From: Dioscorea cayenensis subsp. rotundata
Lineage: Eukaryota; Streptophyta; Magnoliopsida; Dioscoreales; Dioscoreaceae
Direction: 5' to 3'
Length of the DNA stretch: 64,000 bases
Assembly: GCF_009730915.1 (NCBI RefSeq)
Contig: NC_052479.1
Span: 62,001 to 126,000 of the forward strand
Below are positions 40,252 through 53,064 of this stretch, in pieces. A program made the position numbers and the translations under genes. Position 1 is the stretch's first letter, and each line of letters starts with the position of its first letter. The notes below the pieces were generated by a model. The model was given only the letters and a program-made list of their open reading frames with translations. It was not told where the DNA came from and ran no database searches.

Positions 40252-42824
40252 TCAGTGATGCTGGATGGGCGGTGCGGCGACGACGGTGGCCGGAGGTGTT
40301 GGGGGCTTACATTGGTAGCACTTGGCAAAGAGGCCAAAGGTGTCAACCTGCCTGACAAAGTTGGTGACACTGGCCCAGCCACCGAACCCAAATCCAACAA
40401 CAAATACCCAGGCCACCACAAACGCGTTTAGAACGTACATTGCAGTCCAGCTGGGCATGAAGAAGGGTGGCTTCTCTGCAGCGTTCTGCAACCAAACAAA
40501 CGAGTCTGATCAAATACTATTTAAAATAATGAAACCAAATGGGCCACTGAGCCCACTGCTCTCATTCAATGCTTGTTCCATCACCATCACTCTTTTAATT
40601 AAATCCCCGCCCCTTTTGCAGTCAGTCTCCTCTGCACCAATGTGAAAGAACCACTGACTCACTGACTGACTACTCACTGGATTTTCTACCATTTTACTAG
40701 TATTAACTAACTTACTGCCAATCCAAATTCACATTATAAATTAACTCAGGCTCACGCTCACGCTCACGCTCATGCATGCATGAATGAGAGAGAAAGAGCA
40801 CATAGGAAGGAGAAATAAGTAGTAATAGTATGACATAATAATACCTGGCGTGCAGAGGCAGTACGGTAAGTGAGCATATGAGCAAGAGCAGGGATGATAT
40901 AGACTGTGAAACTAACAAGAAGGGCACCAACAGCGGAATTAATAGGACCAAAGAAAGGGAAGATGATGGCAAGAAACCAGATAGGAATAACAACAGGGAG
41001 ACGAGCCAATGCACGAAGGCAAATGCTCTTAGTGTCATGCATTCCAATCACCTTCTCCCAAACAAAATAAAGAGGTGTGCAAGCGAACCCAAAAGTGATG
41101 AACTGGTGAATAAGCATCAGTATCACAGCCGTGTCCCTGAACCCATTCTTGGGTAGCAATGAGAAGGCATTGGAATGAGTCAAGAGTTGGTCACCAAAAG
41201 CCCAGTACATGGCCGACGCTGATGGTAGTGTCAACGTGAACACGTATAGAGTTGCGAGTAGATATATGTATTTGAACTTTTGTGGTTTCCACATAGCGTG
41301 CATGATTTCCCTGCATTTAAAAATTTTAAAAATAAACATAATAATAATTATAGTCCTTTAAAAGGTTATTTGTTTGTTTGGTTGGTGAGTTGTTTGTGCA
41401 TTAAAAAGATGGGACTGATAAGAATATGAAACAAGGGAAAGCAGCTAGACGCCGCCCTACAGCTCCGGCAGTACTGCAGAATTATTATTAAAGAAAAGCA
41501 GTGAATGCTGGTAATTATTGAGGAGGTGGGGGTGGGATTGGTACTAGGGCATTTTAAGGGGAAGAGAAATAAAGTGACTGGCTAGTATATATATATATAA
41601 GACTACAACTAAAAAGTATAGTGGGATGGGAAAGCTATTGCATCATTTCCTCATCCGGCTTTTGTCCACCCCACTCCCTACCAAAAGCTGCCTTAGAAGT
41701 CGCTCAAACGGTGTTAACGTCTAAGTTTTTCCTTTTTTTATTCATTCACTTCATTAACATATATATATATATAATGGCTTAGTTAATAATTACAAAAATA
41801 AAAAATAATAATAAGAAGATGGTTTGTCAAGTCCACTTACACAGTGACGGCGTGGCCGCCGAACGTGTAGAGGATGTTAGTGGCGCCGGTGAAGTAGAGC
41901 ACCAGCTTTGTAGGTCCTGCGTGTGTCACGCCTTCAGCCTGACAACCCAAAGAAGATGAATTAGTAATTAGTTATATATATATATATATAAAAAAATTAA
42001 AAAAAATGTTATAATAGTATAGTTAAGATATGAAGTGTATATTATACCTGGCCTTGGACAAAGGCACCGATTGCAAGGTACCAGGCAGTATAGGTGGTCA
42101 TGCCAAGACCAAGAAAGGACCATATTCGGTAGTTGTGGAAAGAGGGAATGAAGACGGTGGTGGCGCAGCATGCTCCAAAGATGTATGTCCAGGTCCTCTT
42201 GTCCAACCGGTCATTTATGTAGTATATGTTACTGCTCCAATTATTGTACATTTCCAATCAAACTTTAGATACTCAAAACCAAAAAAATCATAGTACTATG
42301 TCTTTCTATTAATTTTTTTTAAGAATTAAATGATGAACTTTGTTTGGTTTGGTTTGGTCACCTGGCACAAGCAATGAGCTGGATAACGGATCCAAAGAGG
42401 AGGAAGGTACAGTTGAAAGCCAGGCCGATAGCCTTCCAGCAGGGCCCCAGCAACCCATCCAGTACCTCAAACCACTGTCATTACAAATCACACTTACTAT
42501 TATACACAATTACTATTACTATTACTATTACTATTACACACCAATGAACTGAATTCAACTGAATTGAATTGAATCTCAATCTTGAAGGTAACACATTGAA
42601 TAAAAAAAGAGATTAAAAAAAAAAAAGAACCTGAATGACATGGTTCTTGAAGCTGACGTTCTCCTTCTCTTTGCGAGTTCGGTACTCAACGTAAAGGACA
42701 CTGATAAGGTAAGCAGTCCAGCTTCCCATAATTCCATAAAAGACCTGAAGCAGCACTCCGGACAACATGCCTAGTTGGGAGAAGGAGTACGGAAGTGTCA
42801 ACAACACTTGAGCCACCTACAAAA

Positions 42825-42856
<32 letters not shown>

Positions 42857-43138
42857 TAATATCAAATATGACAATACATTACTGTATACAATACAATACA
42901 ATACTGTGTAGAATACAAGCAAAGAATGAAAAGAAAAATAAGTAAGGATGTAGAGGGGGTAGTATACTTGGTTGGAAGCACAGCTGAACCAGGCGTCCCA
43001 AACGGAGCCACCGTGCCAGAGAATGTTTTTCATGCTGAAGCCGCCATGATGTTCTTCCTCTTCCCTTTGGTTGGACTCATGATCACCATCGGCCTGGCTT
43101 ACCACGATGGCCTCCTCCGCTTGCTTTTGGGGCACCAT
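40252..43138 (-). CDS. AUX1: Auxin influx carrier AUX1/LAX
   Basis: Seven exons, high to low: 43138-42968, 42816-42631, 42474-42362, 42231-42048, 41938-41841, 41310-40845 and 40485-40252; together 483 residues (Arabidopsis AUX1 is 485). It is a plasma-membrane proton/auxin symporter of the amino acid/auxin permease family with about 11 membrane segments. The sequence is near-identical to family members through FLWHGG-like ILWHGGSVWDAWFSC, SFSQLGMLSGVLLQVFYGIM, CASNIYYINDRLDKRTWTYI, GGHAVTVEIMHAMWKPQKF, HQFITFGFACTPLYFVWEKV and RQVDTFGLFAKCYQCK. The N-terminus MVPQKQAEEAIV is followed by an acidic, His-rich segment and resembles monocot AUX1 more than Arabidopsis AUX1. All junctions are GT-AG and phases close. 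Orthology to one particular AUX/LAX member is inferred. Confidence 0.96.
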
Positions 43139-46100
43139 CTCTTTCCCTTCAACACACCCCTTTCCTCTCTCTCTCTCTTTCTACCTATCTATTTATCTAT
43201 CAATCTCTCTCTATCTCTCTGCAACAACAAATTACAACAGCAACAAAGAAAAAAAAAAGGTAAATAATAATAATAATAATAAAAATAATAATAAAGAAGA
43301 AAGAAGAGAGCAAACTTCTCTTTCAGAAGGAACGGAGGCCGAGAACCGTACAGATCTATGGATCTAAACAAACAGCAACAATAACAACAACAACAACAAG
43401 AGAAACAAGACAAACAGAGCCGTGAAAACGATATGCATAAAAGAGGTCAAGACTAGGAAGAGAAAAACAACACAACTGAACTAAGGTTTCTCAAGAAATT
43501 TAAAAAGGGAAAACCATTGATTAAATTAATTAATTAACTAATATTTAATCAAAAGGAAAAACAAAAGGCCACCTTCTCCTCCTCCTCCTCCTCCTCCTCT
43601 TTATCTCACCTTGCTCAATGTAACCAGGATGAGACGGCGGCGGCGGTGGTGGTGGTAGTGTGAGATGTTTGTCTTGATCTTATAAGGAAGGAGCGATGGT
43701 GAGGAGCCGATGGACAGAAATAGCAAGGAAGGAGTTGCCAGGTGTAAGAAATCTACGGTGTGGTGACGTGACGCACACAGCCAGCACACTGAGTGTGTCT
43801 GAAAGCCAACACACTGAACCCCAATCCCCCCCCGCTTTCCCTTCTCTTCCCTTTGTCTTGCTCCTTCTTCTCTTAAATGACTCTCTTTTATTATCACCTC
43901 AAGAGAAATAACTCCACAGCACTCAAAAAGGAAGGCTCTTTCTAATTGAATGCTCACTTCCCAACCTTCCTAACCTCTGTTATCTCTCTCTCTCCCTCTG
44001 TTCGCCGCCTGCCAAAGCAGCCAAAATACGCGTGTCAGAGTCTTTAAAGACTCCTCTGTGTTTTCCCTGCTATAGCTATGCTTTGCTTTGCTTCACTTTC
44101 TCCTCCTCCTCCTCCTTCTTCTGCTTCTTGTTCTTCTCCTTGTTAATTAAAAAAACAGAGTGAATAAAGAAGAGTGAAGTGGTTTATATAACTGGTTGCT
44201 CTTCCTCAAAACTGGAAAGAAGAACTAGTGTTGAGAGTGTGATATAAAGAAGAGGAAAACCAGGATCAGTTTGATGGATCCATTATGTGATTTATAGACT
44301 GCTTTTAATAATAATAATAATAATAATAATAAGTGGTAGACCCCTCAGTACACTCCCACATCTCTCTCTCTCTCTCACACACACACTTCATTTCTGTATT
44401 TATCTCCCTTTGCCCTTCTAACCCATCAACAAATGAAACATTACCAGTGGGGTACACTGCTTGTATTTAGTGCACTATTACCTACTACCATCTTCATCCA
44501 TCCTTCACTCCTGCACAACCTGTACAGTACTTAATTAATCTTTCTCCATTTAGCATTGTAAAAATCTATGTATTTTGTATTACTGTTTCTACGTTTGACG
44601 CACTAGATAAAGTTTCTGATTGGCAAATCAATCAAATGAAAAGACTGTGTCTAAATTGTGTATACTGTTAGGCAATTTCCAACAAATATATATATATACT
44701 TCTTAAAGTGTATGTGTGTGTGTTTGTTTTCTTTTTTAATTTATTGCGTTGATGTCTCTTCAAAAACCGGTGTTTTAATTTGGGCAGTCAATTCCTCCAC
44801 CCACTAATAAAAAGCCCATGCGAGAGAGATTTGCATATATCCATTCGTTATTATTATTATCAGATCAAGAGAGATCAGAGAGTTGTGGATTTGCACGCAT
44901 TTCTTATGTCTCTCATGATAAGTTGGATGATAAACAGTGAAATATAATCTCTTGATACTTTCTTTTTAACTTTATAAATCTTATCCTTAATTCCTCTTCC
45001 TCTTCCTCTTTCTTTCTCTCTTGTTATTATTCCCAAACTTCCCAAAAGATTCTACTGTCACAATGGCTTTTCTCATGAGCATCACGCAGTTTGCCAATGC
45101 TTATTATTAAATGACGTCCTTATTATGTCACATATATATCACCAATTAATTCACAGTTTATGTTCCTTTCAAACTAACTAAAATTAACTCATAATAATTA
45201 AGTAATAAGAACAAAAAAATATGTGATTAACATGTGATTGTAAATTTGTAATTGAGGAGCGCGTGGAGCGCTAGCGCTGACTGAGAAACACAGTTAATGA
45301 ATGATAGTGGTGAATAAAAAAGCACAAGTTAATTGGTTGCTTTTGTTACCAATCATCCAATTCACAGCCAGTAAATATCAATAATAAAAATTATGTGATA
45401 TATATATAATATAATAGAAATGAAAAAGAAAGACACTGATTCTTGAACCATGCTAAATGGATGTCAAAAATTGGTCATTCCTAAGATAGCCACAATAGAT
45501 ATAGATAGACTATATATTCCTCTTTTCACCAACAAATACCCACCCATTATTTCCTTTGCTTTTGCTTCTTGTCATAATTTAAACAAAACCCCTTTTTTTT
45601 CCCTTGTTAAACTAAGAATATTCGCATAATGCATACCTTCAATCATGAGAATCAAACGGAAAAAAAAACAAATCATCAACATAAAAAGGATAATTAAAAA
45701 TACTATATATATATTAAAGTTATACACAAATATACATACATATATATATATAGGTGATTAAGTCTCTCTGCTTCTCTAGTTCCTTACAGAACCCCACGGT
45801 CTGCCGTTAGAACGGGATTGTGCCGGGTTGGTGCGCTCTACCCACCACCCCACTCACTCACTCACTAACTCAAATACTTATCTTTCTTTTTAATCAATTT
45901 TTTTTGTTACTTTATAAATTAATTACTAGTTAATTATGTTCTAATAATCTCTATTCTCCCCCTCTTCCCCACATGAATATATACTGATTAAATAACTTTA
46001 GACTTAGTGGCTTGTAATCATTGGCATCTAAAATGTCTTCAAACCTAACATGGCTCTTGCCAACCTCTGACTGACTCCTACCACACCTATTAGTATTACT

Positions 46101-46452
46101 ACTACTAGTCTCTACCACTATTAATCTACTACTACACTATTAATTACTAAAACCAAACAACACTAGTCACACTGCATAATAGATGTATCTGATACATCTG
46201 TTTTTTTCTCATATAATAAATAACATGGTTGTTTATTTATTAAATAAGTAAATTAGTACAACAAGAACCATTTGCTTTTGAATTAAAATATACAAGTTAA
46301 TTACCGACTAAGTGAGTAGTAATAAAGAAGGGAAACTTATTATATATATATATATATATGATTTAAGTAAAGTATAAATAAATAGGGAATCCATGAGTGA
46401 TGGGAGTTGGGACCCAGCGTCATGCTAACAAGACGGGAAATGCCTTTGCTTT

Positions 46453-46538
46453 GCGTGGGGGCCTCATGCCCCACGCACGTGCTTTTCTCTCTCTCTCTTT
46501 CCTCTCTTATCCCACCGATTCCGCTTCTCCACGTGTCC
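46453..46538. promoter_or_regulatory. GC-rich hairpin with two ACGT-core (G-box-like) motifs
   Basis: A short inverted repeat (arms gcgtgggg and ccccacgc, 46453-46476) overlaps the palindrome gcacgtgc (46475-46482). A second motif, ccacgtgtcc (46529-46538), follows. CACGTG is the G-box core bound by bZIP and bHLH factors. It lies about 3.3 kb from the AUX1 ATG, so any regulatory role is speculative. Confidence 0.35.
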
Positions 46539-47690
46539 TCCTCCCCCCCTTCACTTTACTTTAACTTTTACTTTCACACATAATAATATAAAAATACTCA
46601 GATTACTACTACTCAACTCTTTTTAAGTCTTAACAATTGTATTAATTTTTAATCCACATCATCATAATCATGATGGATTGTTAATTAAGGATTTCACCAT
46701 GATGGAATTTGTTGAATTTATAGAGGAATGAATGGAGATGAAGAAATCAAATCAGAGATGAAAGATTAGAATTAATAAGATTGATAATATTCGGTTGGAT
46801 GGAGTGTTGACAATGAGAAGGGATAAGAGAAGTTAATGCTCAGCGTGGGAGTAGCTATCACTGGAGCCTGTCTATGTGTTGGACTCATATGCTTAGATGG
46901 TTTTACATTACACTGTGTCTCTCCAGGACACTCTTAATCATTCTTTGATTTTCAATGGACCCCAACTCCTACGCCTAATTTGATCATCTAATGTGCTCAT
47001 TTATTTATTTATTTATTTATTCATTCATTTTTATTGTTAGTCTTTATATATATATAATTATATATCATTGTCTCTTGCTCTATTATTGGTCTATTAGCTT
47101 AAATCAGCATTAAACACTGTGATTAGTAATTTAGTACTACTAGTTGCTGGTGATGGATGTTAATGTGATTGGAAATGCATGCCAATTCCCTGACAAACAT
47201 ATTGTCCCCTCCCTGACTTAGTCTAATGTTAATTGATTGCTACTTTTTATTACTCCTATATTCCGTACCAATTTTTATAGTGAAAGAGCAGTAATTAATG
47301 AATAAAGAGATTTGGGTTGGTTTAATTTTCCAAGAGATCTATAGTTGATTGCCATTTCCCAAAACTAATAAACAGAGAGGAGCAGCAACAGTTTTTGATG
47401 TTTGCCATTTGGCTTCTCTCACCCATCCCCATGTGTTTTCTTTATTTATTTATTTATTTATTAATTATTATTATTATTATTATTACTTATGGTTTACAAA
47501 TGGAGTAACAAGAACAAGAAGAAGGAAAGCAAAGCAAACCGCACGGACACTTGAGAGACTCAAGATCCAATGAAGAAAGAGCAGTGATTAGCAACTCCCC
47601 ATAATCTTTATTTTTTTATTTTATTGTAGTACTCCATTTCTTATTTGTTACCTTTTGACCCGGTTTAACCGCATGACATGCATCACATTA

Positions 47691-47721
<31 letters not shown>
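47691..47721. repeat. (AAT)n microsatellite
   Basis: About ten uninterrupted AAT units in the gene-poor region upstream of AUX1. Confidence 0.95.
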
Positions 47722-47725
<4 letters not shown>

Positions 47726-50011
47726 TGGAGTAATAAATAAAATAAATGACTTTTATTTCTCACCAACCAAATAAAAACATGACATATTAAAGAATTGAAT
47801 GAGTTGAATGATGAGTGAGAGAGGAGGATGAAGAGGAGAAGGGAAAGGGGCAGAATAAATAAGTCATGCGAGCATAATTCTTTCTCAATGATTATTCATC
47901 AAACCGACATGTTAAATGGGATTGAGGCACATCCATGGCCATGGGTCCTCTTTCCTCTCATTTCATTAAATTGTTGATGTGGACTATCCAACCAGCCTCT
48001 TCTTCTTCTTCTTCTTCTTCAAAAGTTAATTATAATTATTATTATCATCATTGTCATCATTATTCATTACTGTAATTACTAAGTTAATACGGACATAAGA
48101 TATAGTAATGAGACCCAACTCAACTCAACCGACCGACATATCTCAATTAGTTAATAAACAACTGCACCACATTGACCAACTTGTGGATTTTAAAAGTCAG
48201 TAAATTCAAATCTCTTAACCTTTAAGTTAATCTAATTTAATCTAATCCTTTCCTTTTTTTTAAATTTTATTTTTTTATGTAAAAACATATGAAGCTTCAA
48301 AGCAAGTTGACTTTTTCAAATGGCAAGGTTGACAAATCTGGCTGGTGTTTTGGGGTTTGCAATTGAAGCAAGAAAAGAGGTACATGGTGTACAGACAGGA
48401 AATCTCCTCTCTTGATTAGAGAAAACCTCTAGTGTCAGTCAGTTCACAGATGTCTTGGTTTCTGAGTAATTAGTGTGTGTTCATAACTTCATACAATGTG
48501 TGAGAGACAAGAGAGTGATAATATATTTTGAGATTCACATACAACAATAAACAAAAGAAAGAGAGCAGCAACATGAATAAGAAGTTAAGAACATGCATGC
48601 ATGGGAGGGGCATATGGTAGAGTGATAGAGATGCATTGACCGGTAAGATGTACTCTAGTTGTAATGCATATGCATATTATTAATGTAAATAGAAACAGAA
48701 GACAGGACTAGTAGTGTGGAGGACCAGATAGATAGATAGATGCAAAGGAAATACGGTGGAGAAGAAGATCAAAAGAAAACAAAGAAAAGGATTATTATTA
48801 TCATTATTGATATTGAAGACAATACAATGGAATGGCACAGAGTTACATCCTTCCAAGCCAACAGGACAATGCCCATTAAGAGGGCACCATGCTCCTCATT
48901 ACTGCTCCTCTGCTCCACCACCTCCCTCTTGTCTCTCTCTTGTCTTTCCCTTCTCCCAATTCTCACTTGCTATTTTTATTTTTCTAACTTACCATTACTT
49001 CTCAATGTTCTCATTCACCTCACTGCCACATTTAAATAAGTATAGCATTTTCAATTTTTTTTATTTTAATTTTTATCTTTATGCTTAAAAAGAAACTCCT
49101 TCTATCTCTCTGTGTCCTGTCAGCACCCAGTCAAACAAGAGTTTAGAGAGAGAGAGAGAGAGATGGAGAGATGGAGGGACCCATGGATGTATTGAAGTAA
49201 GGCACCCCAAAAAGTGCAAAAATATAGAATAGGGTGGGGGCCAAATGAAGATATGGGGGTAGGATTAGACCAATTTGGAGGTTAATGCATCCCTCCCATC
49301 AAAATGACTAGCCCTCTTCCTCATGTCCCCATCCCACTAGAATTTGATCAATGCTTAGCTGTAGTGAAAGTTAACTTTTAGTTTGCTCACAATCACTTCA
49401 CTTGGTCCACCATCTCGCAAACACACACAACACACATATAACACATAACACATTATCTTCCTCTTTCCCTTCTATACTTCTATCTATCTATCCAATATAA
49501 TTAATTTAGACTTAATTAATTCCATCCATTCTAATTGATACGCTTCACCAAACACGGAATTCTTAATTTTTGAGGAATCAACCCAGAAAATGAGGCTATG
49601 AGTGTTTCTTTGACTAGGTTTTGCATAAGAAAGTAATGAAGAGGAGGAAGAAGAACATGGGATGGGATCAATGTCATGACTCATGTGAGGTGGGAAAAAT
49701 TGGGACCCAACAAGTCTTGGACGACACTGTTTGGAATGACTATGACCATGCAATGTTAATAGTGACCGCGTGCATACGACGCCAACGCCAACGCCAACAG
49801 TCATCCCCAATACATTTGGTGCTTCCTCTTCTCACGTCCAACATCCTATCTATCTATCTATCTATCATTCATGATAATTTATACTTAATAATAATAATAT
49901 AATAATACTAAATTTGATAGTGTACCTAATATATATGCTCTCTTATTTCATGATGCTTTTGTAATTAGTGCTCCAAGTTCCAACATCCGAGGAAAGTATG
50001 CAATTTGAGAT

Positions 50012-50219
50012 TATTTCAAGGGGTTATGTGAAAGAAGGATGAACAGCTGGCAAAGGAAGGCGCCCGCCTCGGCGTTCCCGCCGCGCGTGGACCAGCTCAG
50101 AGTGGGTCCCAGGCCTAATCTGGACAACCACGAAGCGACGGCGGATGATTTGATGCTTTCCTGGATATCAATCTTTTCAAGTTCCCACCTTCCTAATAAA
50201 CAAACCATTAATAAATGAT
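50012..50219 (+). other. Isolated GC-rich exon-like open frame, unknown
   Basis: A stop-bounded frame contains ATG 50040 and would encode MNSWQRKAPASAFPPRVDQL, then RVGPRPNLDNHEATADDLML and a short tail. Within about 50050-50150 the DNA is far more GC-rich than anything for kilobases around. Third codon positions in this frame are mostly G or C (for example the run GCG CCC GCC TCG GCG TTC). I do not recognise the protein, and the overlapping minus-strand frame is also open. It could be a captured gene fragment, a relic exon or a small gene. Confidence 0.25.
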
Positions 50220-50811
50220 GTATATATATATATTTATATTTTCTGGTTTGAAAAAAAAAAAATTTATATTATTGTTGTGATTAGTACTGCTACTACTAAT
50301 TTGTGATTCTTAATGAACAGTGTTGAGTAGTAGGCAGTACAAAGCCACCCATTTTTGTGATTTGATGTGCCAACATACTGGCAACCATCTATATAGCCTT
50401 TTAAGCCTCAAAGAACTTCATCCAACCAAGCCATATTCATAGACGCACCAACCCTTGACCAGGTGGTCCTTTTTGGAGCAGCCATTGAAACCTATCAATT
50501 CAGTCCAACTAGACTAAAAAAGAGGAGTGGGCAAAAAAGAAATAAAAACAGTTGCTGGTGGGCATGCAACACCACAGTCCACAGAGACCATTTTATTTTT
50601 GCACATTGATTCATAGAGAGCAGCAGCTGCAGTGCTTCACACACAATTAAATATGGTTCAGCACATTAGATTAGACTGGCTCTACCACAAGAAGAGGTCT
50701 CTTTACTTACTTCCATTGATTCCTGGGCCACTTTTGCAGCCACTGGTTGGAAACTATGATCAATTTCACTTCATCATCTGTTATTCCTATAGTTCAACTC
50801 ATTTCAACTCA

Positions 50812-50812
50812 A

Positions 50813-50848
<36 letters not shown>

Positions 50849-50850
50849 AA
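50812..50850. repeat. (AAAG)n microsatellite
   Basis: Nine to ten aaag/gaaa units in the gene-poor region upstream of AUX1. Confidence 0.95.
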
Positions 50851-53064
50851 AAGGAAGACAAGAAAGAAAGCAAGATACATTGGGAGATGAAGAGGGACCC
50901 CAACATCACTCTCCACTCACACACGGACACACACACATAGTCTACAGCCCTTTTTGAGAACCTTGGTGGGCATGAAGATTCCAACTTCCAAGTGCCATTA
51001 GATTAGACTGTGAGTTCCACGCTTCCACTAAAACCAGTCCCCCACCCCTCTATCATTGTATCAGTGTCCAGTGCACACGTGCAGCCCATTTTGTATTTTT
51101 CCTCTTCATCTTTTTATGGAAGACTTGGATTTGAATGAGAGAAGCCAACAACTGATGGTAGACAAATGGAGGTGGCTTTTTATTCACAAGAGAAATGAAT
51201 GAATAAATTTTTAGAGAGAATCAAAGACAGGAGAGAGGACTCTTTCTCCTCTTCTTTCAACAATTAGGTGCTGGTGATATAATCATGGCAGACACTAAGC
51301 AATACAATGAGTGGGAGATTAGAATTTAGAATCACAAAGTCAAGAACCATAATTTGTTTAGCCTCCAAGGGACCCAACCACCCAACTCGGTAGACCAGCA
51401 AGATTTCCTCTATCCATGTATCTCTCTCTATCTGAAAGGGACTCTTCCTGGCCCTTGTTTTACATTGCTTGTTTACACTCAACAGCCTCCACCTTCTATC
51501 TTTGGGGCCACTAGAGATATTTCAAAGACATCCATTATTCTTATGGAGAACAGCTTTTTCATACAGCCACTAGATAATAACCAACATTTATTGTTCAATA
51601 ATCACTAGAATGAATGAAAACCATCAGTGAATCAAATGTCCCAACACCCCCTGCTCAACGGCAATCTTATACTATACTAACTCTCAAAGCTAATAAAGCT
51701 AAAATAAATCACAAGATTGTGTCCTAGTATATCATTAGAAACTAATCCCCATGTTCATAAGCAACAAAGTAGGTAGGATGATGAAATATGGCGCCTTTAT
51801 CTTATTCATATCCTCAAAGTCTATGGTGTTAGGAAAAAATAGTTGTCATTCTTGATAAAAGCATAATGAACGGCAGGAATGCGGTGAAGCAGCAAATGCA
51901 ATTATAAATGTGACGTAAACCAATAATATATCCTCACACTGCCGAACCGAGACCATTTTATTGGTCCATCTGGAACTTGGAGTCCATAAGGATCAATAGA
52001 ATAGTGAATTGTTGCATGCTGATTATCATTCTCAAGGCAACAGGTGGTAAGTTCTTAGAAAATGGTAGTGCCGTAATATTAACAAGTACAACAGTATTGA
52101 TACTTTTTTTTTTAGCAAAAAGAAAGAAATGTGATGCTCATGCACGGTGAAGCTAAAGTAATTAGGCAAAAGAAACTTATATAGTCTACAACAGCGTAAA
52201 GGTTAGATAGCTGTAATCTTCATCTTAATGGAAACCAGATTCTCCGGGATTTTTTTGCCTGGAAATACGCTTTTGGGATGTGGAAACACACCTAATAAGT
52301 GATGGCAGTATGTCACACCAGTCACAATGTCAAAACTAAAACGAGACAACTTTAATGGCAACTGGTGCAGGTCACAAGGGACGATGGATTTGGCTCAAGA
52401 AATGAGTATATGGCTTAATCTTAAAGCACTAAATAAACTTGTGTAAACTCCCATGCTATTTTCTATCATATGATGATCTACATGTGTGTATGTGCATGCC
52501 AATTACAGGGAAAGTGAGGTATCTTCTTATGCGAAAAAAACAATAATCTTACAACAAATTTGAGTCCAATTATTTTAAGCACCAAGTAGTAGAAGTGACT
52601 ATGGTGATATCGAATCTTATCTGTGAATTATGTCTACAATAACTGTCATCTCATGCATCTCCTTTCTCAATGAAAAAACTTGTTCCATTTTCTAGCCAAA
52701 GTTAAGCATCAGAGAATTAAAAAGATGACAAAAAAAGCTCAACATGAACTGTGAACTAGTACAAAGTTTTCAGGGGAATCAAATACAATGATATTCTCCA
52801 CCCAGTGCCCATACTTATATACAGAAACCCAATCGTGTACCAGCTTCAAGAATTTCTTTTGACCGGTGTAGATTCAAAAGTAGTGAAGCTCCAAATGCAA
52901 GTACAGAGTAACTCAAAATATGGAAGGAAGACAAAAGTTAAAAATACAAAATGAATGGGTCAAACAGCAAAAAAAAATACGGGCAGAATCAAGTAACAGA
53001 AAATAAAAATTTTCTGTTACTCTGTACATGAGTAATAGCAAAGAAAAAAAATTATGCCTATATA

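Larger units (their letters stand above)
43139..53064. other. Gene-poor region upstream of AUX1
   Basis: About 9.9 kb lies between the AUX1 start codon and the SYP32 stop codon. The left 1.2 kb is pyrimidine-rich on the coding strand and is probably AUX1 leader and proximal promoter. The rest is AT-rich with many microsatellites (AAT near 44307 and 47691, CTT near 48000, AAAG at 50812-50850), scattered TGTCTC motifs, an ACGT-core pair near 46.5 kb and one isolated GC-rich open frame near 50.1 kb. I found no tRNA, no recognisable miRNA and no homologous protein exon. Confidence 0.6.

Noticed and set aside
48740-49088. Overlapping plus-strand open frames of 99 and 110 residues
   Set aside because: Composition follows local A-rich and CT-rich DNA; no domain, no consistent codon bias and no homologue I recognise.
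49621-49902. Plus-strand open frame of 93 residues with QRQRQ repeats
   Set aside because: It is created by a short cgccaa repeat and a tctatc microsatellite; nothing supports coding.
44000-53000. Search for tRNA genes or conserved miRNA precursors
   Set aside because: I looked for B-box-like ggttcga sequences and for common plant miRNA sequences (156, 159, 160, 164, 166, 167, 172, 319, 390, 396) and saw none. This was by eye, so weak cases could be missed.
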